The translations under genes and the position numbers were made by a program. Below the pieces are notes generated by a model, which was not told where the DNA came from, searched no databases, and worked only from the letters and a program-made list of their open reading frames with translations. 7,906 nt of DNA from Actinomycetota bacterium (GTDB taxonomy: Bacteria > Actinomycetota > Thermoleophilia > Gaiellales > Gaiellaceae), in assembly GCA_013821525.1 (NCBI GenBank), contig JACDGR010000145.1, positions 1 to 7,906 of the forward strand, written 5' to 3'. Below, piece by piece: positions 1 to 5,962 of the stretch. The first letter of the stretch is position 1. Each line of letters begins with the position of its first letter.

Positions 1-9
1 CGCCGGATA

Positions 10-40
10 CAGAAATGTCCCGGGGCCAAACCCCGGGGCA
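10..40 (-). terminator. Rho-independent terminator of the suf operon
   Basis: Read on the minus strand, a 10-bp stem with one C/A mismatch (arms 31-40 and 16-25) closes a 5-nt loop and is followed by the T-rich run TTTCTGT. The stem is almost pure G/C and begins 18 nt after the sufD stop codon. This is the expected position and shape for the intrinsic terminator ending the sufC-sufB-VOC-sufD transcript. The T-tract is short and interrupted, so termination may be incomplete. The same stem exists on the plus strand but has no T-tract there. Confidence 0.75.
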
Positions 41-58
41 CGTCCGTTTAGGATGTGG

Positions 59-1222
59 CTAGGCCTGCGGGATGCGGGCTTCGAGCGCGGCGCCGAGTGC
101 TTCGCGCACCGGCTCCAGCTCGATGCGGTCGAGCACGTCCTGGAAGAAGCCGCGCACGATCAGGCGCTCGGCCTGCTCGCGCGAGAGGCCGCGGGCCATC
201 AGGTAGAAGAGCTCGTCGCGGCTGACCTTGCCGAGCGTCGCGCCATGAGTACAGCGCACGTCGTTCGCCATGATCTCGAGGCCGGGAATCGAGTCGGCGT
301 GCGCCTTGTCGGAGAGCAGCAGGTTGCGGTTCTCCTGGTAGGCGTTCGTCTTCTGCGCGTCCTTCTCGACGCGGATCATCCCGCGCCAGACAGCGGACGC
401 GTTCTCGCGTAGCGCACCCTTGAACGCAAAGTCGCTCTCGGTGTTCGGCGCGATGTGCTCCTGGAAGGTGTCGTAATCGAGATGCTGGTCGCCGTCGGCG
501 AAGTACGCGCCGGTGACGCGCGAGGTCGCGCCCTCACCGGCAAGGTCGTTCTCGATCCAGACCTTGCCGCGCTTGGAGCCGAAGCCGCCAATCACCCAGT
601 CGAGCTCGCTGTCGCGCTCGAGCCACGCCTTGTGGCGACCGAAGTGCCAGGTCTCCTGAGAGAGGTTCTGCAACGAGACGTACTCGAGCTTCGACGCCGG
701 CTCGCAGAAGAGCTCGACGACCGCGTTCGTGTAGGCGACCGTGTCCGGCGCGACCGACGAGAGATCCTCGATCAGCGTGAAGCGCGAGCCTTCCTCCGCG
801 ACGACGACCATGCGCCAGAAGAGCGAGCCGCCGTTCGAGGTGACCTTGACGTACAGGGGCTTCTCGAGCTCGACGCCCTTCGGCACGCGCACGAGCAAGC
901 CGTGCTCCCAGCGCGCCAGGTTCTCGACGGCGAACTTGTCGTCGTCAGGGATCAGCTTCGACGGATACTCGGCCGGCAGCGGCGCGAAGGTGACGCCCTC
1001 CGGCGCCGAGACGATCTCGATCCCGTTCTCGGTCACGACGGCACGACCGGAGACGTCGAGGTCGAGCATGTCGCCCGACGACTGCCGCGCGGCGGTGACG
1101 TCTGCCGGTTGCGGGTCGAAGCCGCGCAACGAGGTGAAGCGCCAGTGCTCGTCGGAGGTCGACGGCAGGGGCAGCTCCTCGAACCGCTGGGCGGCCTGAT
1201 CGCGCGTGATCGTCGTGCTCAT
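59..1222 (-). CDS. sufD: Fe-S cluster assembly protein SufD
   Basis: 387-aa SufD, a scaffold subunit that pairs with SufB in the SufBC2D complex for cytoplasmic Fe-S cluster assembly. The family hallmark is seen in the C-terminal half: a beta-helix core with NAYQENRNLLLS (residues 293-304), then the conserved ANDVRCTHGATLG block (319-331), in which Cys324 and His326 match the Cys/His pair that sits at the SufB-SufD interface in the E. coli protein. The C-terminal helical part has the shared SufB/SufD pattern DELFYLMARGL (336-346). The N-terminus (about 1-40) has the SufD-like SDEHWRFTSL segment. The length is normal for the family. The ATG start overlaps the stop of the upstream VOC gene (ATGA) and there is no strong Shine-Dalgarno site, so translation is probably coupled. 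It is the last gene of the operon, followed by a hairpin terminator. Confidence 0.95.
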   Translation of the reverse strand: MSTTITRDQAAQRFEELPLPSTSDEHWRFTSLRGFDPQPADVTAARQSSGDMLDLDVSGRAVVTENGIEIVSAPEGVTFAPLPAEYPSKLIPDDDKFAVENLARWEHGLLVRVPKGVELEKPLYVKVTSNGGSLFWRMVVVAEEGSRFTLIEDLSSVAPDTVAYTNAVVELFCEPASKLEYVSLQNLSQETWHFGRHKAWLERDSELDWVIGGFGSKRGKVWIENDLAGEGATSRVTGAYFADGDQHLDYDTFQEHIAPNTESDFAFKGALRENASAVWRGMIRVEKDAQKTNAYQENRNLLLSDKAHADSIPGLEIMANDVRCTHGATLGKVSRDELFYLMARGLSREQAERLIVRGFFQDVLDRIELEPVREALGAALEARIPQA

Positions 1223-1596
1223 GACTGAGGTGCGTACCGTCGGTGCAACATGAACACGTTGCCGTCCAGATCCTTGAAGTGCGCCATGCGGCAGACGGTC
1301 GTGTCGAAGATCTCGCCTTCGAAGACGACGCCTTTCGCCGCGAGCTTCTTGCGCGCCTCCGCGACGTCCGGCACGCGCAGCGCGATCGAAGCTGTGTGCG
1401 GTGCCGTGAACGTGCCGCCGATCGACTCCATCTTCAACAGGTAGAGGCTGACGTTCTCGCCCAGCTGGTACTCGGGAAAGCCCTGATCCTCAGCATGTCC
1501 GACGCGGGGGAGGCCGAGCGTCTCGCCGTAGAACTGCTTCGACCGCTCAACGTCGGTGACCGGGACGGAGATGAAGTCGGTGCGCTCGACCTGCAC
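1219..1596 (-). CDS. VOC (glyoxalase/bleomycin-resistance fold) protein embedded in the suf operon
   Basis: 125-aa single-subunit vicinal-oxygen-chelate fold protein. Both beta-alpha-beta-beta-beta modules can be followed. Module 1 begins with FISVPVTDVERSKQFYGETLG (8-28, split here as FISVPVTDVE + RSKQFYGETLG). Module 2 begins with ASIALRVPDVAEARKKLAAKG (69-89) and ends with HFKDLDGNVFMLHRRY (106-121), including the usual D-x-D-G-N turn. The GTG start overlaps the sufB stop (TAGTG) and its own TGA overlaps the sufD ATG, so it is locked into the suf operon. An in-frame upstream extension into sufB is open but is only a shadow of sufB. Aligned by eye with E. coli glyoxalase I, the four metal-ligand positions are Phe8, Tyr52, Ser70 and Met116, so a GloA-type metal site looks absent. 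The function is unknown: it could be a binding protein, an atypical VOC enzyme or an accessory factor to Suf. The fold is assigned with confidence, the role is not. Confidence 0.88.
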   Translation of the reverse strand: MQVERTDFISVPVTDVERSKQFYGETLGLPRVGHAEDQGFPEYQLGENVSLYLLKMESIGGTFTAPHTASIALRVPDVAEARKKLAAKGVVFEGEIFDTTVCRMAHFKDLDGNVFMLHRRYAPQS

Positions 1597-3029
1597 TAGC
1601 CGACACTCCCTTCCATCTGCAGCTGGATCAGGCGGTTCATCTCGACGGCGTACTCGAGCGGGAGCTCCTTCGTGATCGGCTCGACGAAGCCGCTGACGAC
1701 CATCGCCGAGGCCTCGGCCTCGTTCAGGCCGCGCGACATCAGGTAGAAGAGCTGCTCCTCGCCGATCTTCGAGACCGTGGCCTCGTGACCGATGTTCACG
1801 TCGTTCTCGTCGATGCGGATGTACGGATAGGTGTCGGAGCGCGACTCGTCGTCGAGGATCAGCGCGTCGCAGACGACCTTCGACTTCGCACCGCGCGCGC
1901 CCTTCGCCACCTCGAGCAGGCCGCGATAGCCGGCACGCCCACCGTTCTTCGAGATCGACTTCGAGGTGATCACCGACGTCGTGTTGGGCGCAGCGTGCAC
2001 GCACTTGCCGCCCGCATCCTGATGCTGCCCCTTGCCGGCGAACGCAATCGACAGCACCTCGCCGTGCGCACCGTCACCCATCAGCCAGATCGCCGGGTAC
2101 TTCATGGTCAGCTTCGACCCGAGGTTGCCGTCGACCCATTCCATCGTTGCGTTCTGCTCGGCGACCGCACGCTTGGTGACGAGGTTGTAGACGTTGTTCG
2201 ACCAGTTCTGAATCGTCGTGTAGCGACAGCGGCCGCCCTTCTTGACGACGATCTCGACGACGGCGCTGTGCAGCGAGTCCGATGAGTAGATCGGTGCGGT
2301 GCAGCCTTCGACGTAGTGCACGTAGGCGTCCTCGTCGACGATGATCAGCGTGCGCTCGAACTGGCCCATGTTCTCCGCGTTGATGCGGAAGTAGGCCTGG
2401 AGCGGCAGCTCGATGTGGACGCCCTTCGGCACGTAGATGAACGAGCCGCCGGACCACACCGCGCTGTTCAGCGCTGCGAACTTGTTGTCGTTCTGGGGGA
2501 TGATCGTCCCGAAGTACTGCTTGAAGACGTCCTCGTGCTCGCGGAGCGCCGTGTCGGTGTCGAGGAACAGCACGCCCTGCTTCTCGAGGCTTTCCTGCAG
2601 CTTGTGGTAGACGACCTCGCTCTCGTACTGCGCGCCGACGCCGGCGAGGTACTTCTTCTCCGCCTCCGGGATCCCGAGCTTGTCCCAGGTGTCCTTGATG
2701 TCGGCCGGCAGGTCCTCCCAGGAATTGACCTGATTCTCGGTCGGCTTGATGTAGTAGAAGATGTTCTCGAAGTCGATCTCGGTCAACGACGGCATCCCGC
2801 CCCACGTGGGCATGGGACGCGCGTTGAAGTAGTCGAGCGACTTGTGGCGGAACTTGCGCATCCACTCCGGCTCGTCCTTGTGCGCGGAGATCGCGTCGAC
2901 GAGCTCGTGCGAGAGCCCGCGGCCCGACTTGAAGAAGTAGTCCTTGGCCTCGTCCGGGTTGGAGAAGCCGTACTTCGTCCCGTAATCGGCACCGATCTCC
3001 TGAACGATCTCGGATTCTGTTTGAGCCAT
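1596..3029 (-). CDS. sufB: Fe-S cluster assembly scaffold SufB
   Basis: 477-aa SufB, the core scaffold on which Fe-S clusters are assembled with SufC and SufD in the cytoplasm. Recognised blocks include KYGFSNPDEAKDYFF (19-33), WMRKFRHKSLDYFNARPMP (56-74), YVEGCTAPIYSSDSLHSA (239-256), the beta-helix segment HAAPNTTSVITSKSISKNGG (345-364), DVNIGHEATVSKIGEEQLFY (410-429) and the C-terminal MEGSVG. Cysteines are at 243, 268, 343 and 387. The residue matching the E. coli cluster-acceptor Cys405 is Leu430 (FYLMSRGL), as in Bacillus-type SufB. The MAQTESE start is chosen because it overlaps the sufC stop in TGATG. A start 10 codons further upstream would lie inside sufC and adds no conserved sequence. 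The stop overlaps the GTG of the VOC gene. Confidence 0.96.
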   Translation of the reverse strand: MAQTESEIVQEIGADYGTKYGFSNPDEAKDYFFKSGRGLSHELVDAISAHKDEPEWMRKFRHKSLDYFNARPMPTWGGMPSLTEIDFENIFYYIKPTENQVNSWEDLPADIKDTWDKLGIPEAEKKYLAGVGAQYESEVVYHKLQESLEKQGVLFLDTDTALREHEDVFKQYFGTIIPQNDNKFAALNSAVWSGGSFIYVPKGVHIELPLQAYFRINAENMGQFERTLIIVDEDAYVHYVEGCTAPIYSSDSLHSAVVEIVVKKGGRCRYTTIQNWSNNVYNLVTKRAVAEQNATMEWVDGNLGSKLTMKYPAIWLMGDGAHGEVLSIAFAGKGQHQDAGGKCVHAAPNTTSVITSKSISKNGGRAGYRGLLEVAKGARGAKSKVVCDALILDDESRSDTYPYIRIDENDVNIGHEATVSKIGEEQLFYLMSRGLNEAEASAMVVSGFVEPITKELPLEYAVEMNRLIQLQMEGSVG

Positions 3030-3805
3030 CAGGCGTGCACCTCTTCCTTGACTTCCCATTCCTCGTAGCCGGAGACCTCGAGCTTCTCTGCAAGCTCCGA
3101 GCCGCCCTGCTCGACGATCCTGCCGTCGACGAAGACATGCACGAAGTCCGGCTTGATGTAGTTCAAGATTCGCTGGTAGTGCGTGATCACGAGCGCGCCC
3201 ATGTTCGGCCCGACGAGCTGCTGGACGCCCTCGGCGACGACCTTCAGCGCGTCGATGTCGAGGCCCGAATCGGTCTCGTCGAGCACTGCGATCTTCGGCT
3301 CGAGCATCGCCATCTGGAGGATCTCGACGCGCTTCTTCTCGCCGCCCGAGAAACCGTCGTTCAGGTAGCGGGACGCGAGCTCACGGCTGACCTTCAGGTC
3401 GTCCATCTTCGCGAGGAACGCCTTGCGGAACTCCGGCACCGGCATCGGGTTGTCGACGCCGCCGTTCCGAGCCTTGCGCACGGCGTTGATCGCCTGCCGC
3501 AGGAAGTTCGTGACGGTGACGCCAGGGATCGCATGCGGGTACTGGAACGCGAGGAAGAGACCGGCCTGGGCGCGCTCGTCGGCACCCGCCTCGGTGATGT
3601 CGACCCCGTCGAGCACGATCTGGCCCTCGGTGATCTCGTAGGCGGGGTGGCCGGCGATCGCATAGGCGAGCGTCGACTTCCCCGACCCGTTGGGGCCCAT
3701 GATCGCGTGCACCTCGCCGGAGGCGATCGTCAGGTCGACGCCCTTGACGATCGGCGTCCCGTCCTCGAGTGCGACGTGCAGGTTCTTCAGTTCCAGTTTC
3801 GCCAT
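3029..3805 (-). CDS. sufC: Fe-S cluster assembly ATPase SufC
   Basis: 258-aa soluble ABC-type ATPase that binds SufB and SufD and drives the conformational change needed for cluster assembly. All nucleotide-binding motifs are intact: Walker A GPNGSGKST (37-45), Q-loop Gln88 in AFQYP, ABC signature FSGGEKKR (152-159), Walker B IAVLDETDSGLD (172-183) and the H-switch His209 in ITHYQRIL. The DETDSGLD form and THYQR are typical of SufC rather than of transporter ATPases. There is no membrane segment and no linked permease. The ATG is preceded by a good Shine-Dalgarno AGGAG nine bases upstream. It is the first gene of the suf operon, and its TGA shares a base with the sufB ATG. Confidence 0.97.
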   Translation of the reverse strand: MAKLELKNLHVALEDGTPIVKGVDLTIASGEVHAIMGPNGSGKSTLAYAIAGHPAYEITEGQIVLDGVDITEAGADERAQAGLFLAFQYPHAIPGVTVTNFLRQAINAVRKARNGGVDNPMPVPEFRKAFLAKMDDLKVSRELASRYLNDGFSGGEKKRVEILQMAMLEPKIAVLDETDSGLDIDALKVVAEGVQQLVGPNMGALVITHYQRILNYIKPDFVHVFVDGRIVEQGGSELAEKLEVSGYEEWEVKEEVHA

Positions 3806-3876
3806 GCTCTGCTGCTCCTATACCTACTGCTTGTGGTGCGGTTTGTGATGCCTCAAGACAAGTGAACAAGCGGTTT
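3806..3876 (-). promoter_or_regulatory. sufC upstream region, probable suf promoter
   Basis: This 71-bp gap lies between the SDR stop codon and sufC, both on the minus strand. It is noticeably less GC-rich than the genes around it. It holds the sufC Shine-Dalgarno site and an imperfect inverted repeat, ctgcttgt (3827-3834) and acaagcgg (3866-3873), 7 of 8 pairs plus a G/T. The minus strand also carries three CTTG units in CTTGTTCACTTGTCTTGAG. I see no convincing -35/-10 pair, IdeR box or other known iron operator. The promoter call rests on position and base composition only; read-through from the SDR gene is also possible. Confidence 0.4.
3815..3819 (-). promoter_or_regulatory. Ribosome binding site of sufC
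   Basis: AGGAG on the minus strand lies nine bases before the sufC ATG. It is the only strong Shine-Dalgarno sequence in the suf operon. The three downstream genes rely on stop/start overlaps, so this site probably sets the entry of ribosomes for the operon. Confidence 0.75.
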
Positions 3877-4865
3877 TCAGCGCGACTTCGTGCTACCCAG
3901 TCTAGCCAAGGCCGCCCCTGCGACCGCAGCGCCGAGCAGGAGCCGGCGCAGGCGGATCGATGTCCACAGCGTACTCTCGCGCGCCTGCGCCGAGAAGCGT
4001 CCGCGGGCGCCCCGGTCGCCCGGTAGCGGGCTGAAGAGATTGTCCGGTGAGCCGATCGGCTTGTCCTCGCCCGTGTGCTGCCCATCCCAACCCGTCCGGC
4101 GCAGCACGAGGTCGCCGGCGCGCGGGGAGAGCTTCTGTCCCCAAAGGAGCTTCTGGGCGCCCCAGCCGACGGGCAGCTCGCGCACCGGCCGCCTGAAGCA
4201 GTGGACGACGGCCTCGGCGAAGGGCTCGGGCTCGTAGATCGGCGGCACCGGCTGCGGCTGCTTGCCGACGTACTGGCGAGCCGTGTTGAACTGCGGGGTA
4301 TTGATCGCGCCGGGAAGCACCAGCGAGATGTCGACCGGGATCCCGTGCTTCGCGTGCTCGACGCGGGCTGACTCGAAGAACGCGCGGCCGGCGGCCTTCG
4401 ACGAGCAGTAGGCGGCCTGCAGCGGGATGCCGCGGTAGGCGAGCGCCGAGCTGACGTGGACGAAGGCCCCACGCGATTCGGTCAGCGCCGGAAGCGCCGC
4501 CCAGTAGGCGTTGACTGCGCCGAGGAAGTTGACGTCGATCACCCGCCGCAACTCGTCGGCCTCGAGCTCTCGCGCCTCGCGGTAGACGGTGACCATGGCG
4601 TTCGCGCAGAATGTGTCGATGCGGCCGAAGCGGCCGAGCACCTCGTCGACGACCCGACGGCAGCTGTCGAGCGAGGAGACGTCGGCCTCGACTGCATGCG
4701 CCGGGCCGCCCAGCTCCGCCGCCGTTGCGGCGAGCGCGTCGTCGCCCCGTGCGACCACGCGACCTGGGCTCCACGCCCTGCTGCGAGCCGGGCCACTGCC
4801 CGGCCGAGGCCCGCCGTACCACCCGAGATCACGACGACCTGCGCCGCCAGAGGTTTCTTGACCAT
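3877..4865 (-). pseudogene. SDR family oxidoreductase, split by an apparent one-base frameshift
   Basis: A classical short-chain dehydrogenase/reductase whose two parts lie in different frames. The first part starts at the ATG at 4865 (MVKKPLAAQVVVISGGTAGL...) and carries the Rossmann motif SGGTAGLG (14-21). Near 4755-4765 the homology moves into the -1 frame (VVARGDDALAATAAELGG) and continues to the TGA at 3877. Restoring one base gives a 329-aa protein with Asp62, the CANA motif (87-90, in place of NNAG), Asn113, Ser140 and the catalytic YCSSK (Tyr153, Lys157). The segment NTPQFNTARQYVG followed by PVPPIYEPEPFAEAVV resembles actinobacterial SDRs that act on small alcohols or ketones; the substrate is unknown. 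The C-terminus is long, with a hydrophobic stretch (about 305-323) that may touch the membrane. Both halves look well conserved, so a sequencing or assembly indel is as likely as a true mutation. It lies upstream of sufC on the same strand. Confidence 0.8.
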
Positions 4866-4922
4866 CGGGAGACGGCCTACCCGCCACGGAGCAAGGGGCA
4901 AACGCTGTACCCTCCGAGCACC
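4866..4922. promoter_or_regulatory. Divergent intergenic region between SDR and tatA
   Basis: 57 bp separate the start of the minus-strand SDR gene from the probable TTG start of tatA on the plus strand, so promoters for both directions should lie here or just inside the genes. On the plus strand TACCCT (4908-4913) could act as a -10 element; transcription would then begin within a few bases of the tatA TTG, giving a leaderless or nearly leaderless message. No matching -35 is evident, and no clear promoter is visible on the minus strand. Confidence 0.35.
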
Positions 4923-5195
4923 TTGCCTGGCTTCGTCGGAGTTCCCGAACTGCTGATCCTGCTCCTCGTCGTCCTGATCTTCTTCGGGCCGAAGCGGTTG
5001 CCGGAGATGGGACGCTCACTGGGCAAGGGGTTGCGCGAGTTCAAGGACTCCGTTACCGGCGAGCACAAGGACGACCAGACGCTCGCAGGTCTGCCGACTG
5101 CGACGCACACGCACGAGCCGGTCGCTCCCGAGGAGGTCGTCCCTGAGACGATCGTCTCCGAGCCGGTCCGGCACGAAGACGACAGCCTCACCTAG
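4923..5195 (+). CDS. tatA: Sec-independent protein translocase TatA
   Basis: About 90 aa. TatA is the small membrane protein that oligomerises with TatC to move folded twin-arginine proteins across the cytoplasmic membrane. A short N-terminus (MPGFVGVPE) precedes one transmembrane helix (about 8-21), the FGP hinge (21-23) and the amphipathic helix KRLPEMGRSLGKGLREFKD (24-42), ending in an acidic, probably disordered tail. This order and the FGPKRLPE motif are diagnostic of the TatA/B family. No ATG fits, and the open frame extends upstream into the divergent SDR gene. I chose the TTG at 4923 because it puts the usual few residues before the helix. The Shine-Dalgarno signal is weak. tatC follows after 5 bases. 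TatB is the alternative, but the short helix and tail favour TatA. Confidence 0.88.
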   Translation: MPGFVGVPELLILLLVVLIFFGPKRLPEMGRSLGKGLREFKDSVTGEHKDDQTLAGLPTATHTHEPVAPEEVVPETIVSEPVRHEDDSLT

Positions 5196-5200
5196 CCCGC

Positions 5201-5962
5201 GTGCCGCGCTTACCGCGCCGCCTTGAGCACGGCGAGGAGGCAACCCTCGTCGAGCACCTCGATGAGTTGCGCAAGCGGATCTTCGTCGCGGGCGGCGCGC
5301 TGCTCGTCGCGTTCATCGGTGCGTACGTCTTTCATCACCGCATCGTCAACTGGCTGAACAAGCCGCTGCCGCCTGAGCGCCGTCACCCGATCACCTTCGG
5401 CGTTGCAGAGCCGTTCACGACGTCGCTGATGGTGTCGTTCTTCACGGCGGTCGTGATCACGCTGCCGATCCTGCTCTGGCAGATCTGGGCCTTCCTCGCG
5501 CCGGCCTTCGACGGGCGCACGCAGCGCGGCGTCCGCTGGCTCGTCGGATTCGCGACGATCCTGACGATCGCCGGGATCCTCTTCGGCTACTACATCGTCC
5601 TGCCGAACGCGCTCTCGTTCCTCACCCACTACGACGACAACCTCTACAACATCCAGATCCGTGCAAAGGACTACTACTCGTTCGTCACGCTCGTCCTGCT
5701 GGCGGTCGGAATCGTCTTTCAGGTGCCGCTCTTCATCCTCGGGCTCGTGCGCCTCGGCATCCTCACCTCACGCAAGCTGCGGAAGAACTGGCGGGTCGGG
5801 ATCGTCTCGATGACCGCGCTCGCCGTCGCGCTGCCCGGGGTCGATCCAGTGACGACGCTCCTCGAGATGGTGCCACTGATCTCCCTGTACCTCGTGTCAC
5901 TCGCGCTCTCCGGCTTCTTCGAGCGCCGCTGGCGACCCGGGCTGATCACACCCGAGGAATGA
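5201..5962 (+). CDS. tatC: Sec-independent protein translocase TatC
   Basis: 253-aa polytopic membrane protein, the twin-arginine signal-peptide receptor of the Tat translocon. The N-terminal VEHLDELRKRI (17-27) is the family signature that contacts the signal peptide, with Glu22 conserved. Six hydrophobic segments lie at about 28-46, 74-100, 113-135, 158-185, 199-212 and 218-240, the normal TatC number. WQIWAFLAP (93-101) and LPGVDP (211-216, Asp215) match conserved loops. Two positions that are glutamate in E. coli TatC (Glu103 and Glu170) align by eye with Thr107 and Gln174 (FQVP). The GTG start is 5 bases after the tatA stop, and its TGA overlaps the next ATG (ATGA). Identity is near certain. 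Confidence 0.96.
   Translation: MPRLPRRLEHGEEATLVEHLDELRKRIFVAGGALLVAFIGAYVFHHRIVNWLNKPLPPERRHPITFGVAEPFTTSLMVSFFTAVVITLPILLWQIWAFLAPAFDGRTQRGVRWLVGFATILTIAGILFGYYIVLPNALSFLTHYDDNLYNIQIRAKDYYSFVTLVLLAVGIVFQVPLFILGLVRLGILTSRKLRKNWRVGIVSMTALAVALPGVDPVTTLLEMVPLISLYLVSLALSGFFERRWRPGLITPEE

Noticed and set aside
455..1228. Long plus-strand open frame opposite sufD (257 aa)
   Set aside because: Arg/Val/Glu-rich composition, no recognisable domain, lies wholly antisense to sufD; typical of a GC-rich shadow frame.
1597..2004. N-terminal extension of the VOC frame into sufB (261-aa version)
   Set aside because: The extra residues are an Arg-rich out-of-frame reading of sufB; the GTG overlapping the sufB stop gives a normal-length VOC protein.
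2316..3865. Plus-strand open frames of about 250-276 aa opposite sufB and sufC
   Set aside because: Low-complexity Leu/Arg/Asp/Val composition and no motif; opposite strand encodes highly conserved Suf proteins.
4755..4765. Programmed -1 ribosomal frameshift in the SDR gene
   Set aside because: No slippery heptamer and no evident downstream structure; SDRs are not known to use recoding.
4866..5019. Upstream extension of the SDR C-terminal frame over tatA
   Set aside because: It has no Rossmann motif and overlaps tatA; the true N-terminus is in the other frame starting at 4865.
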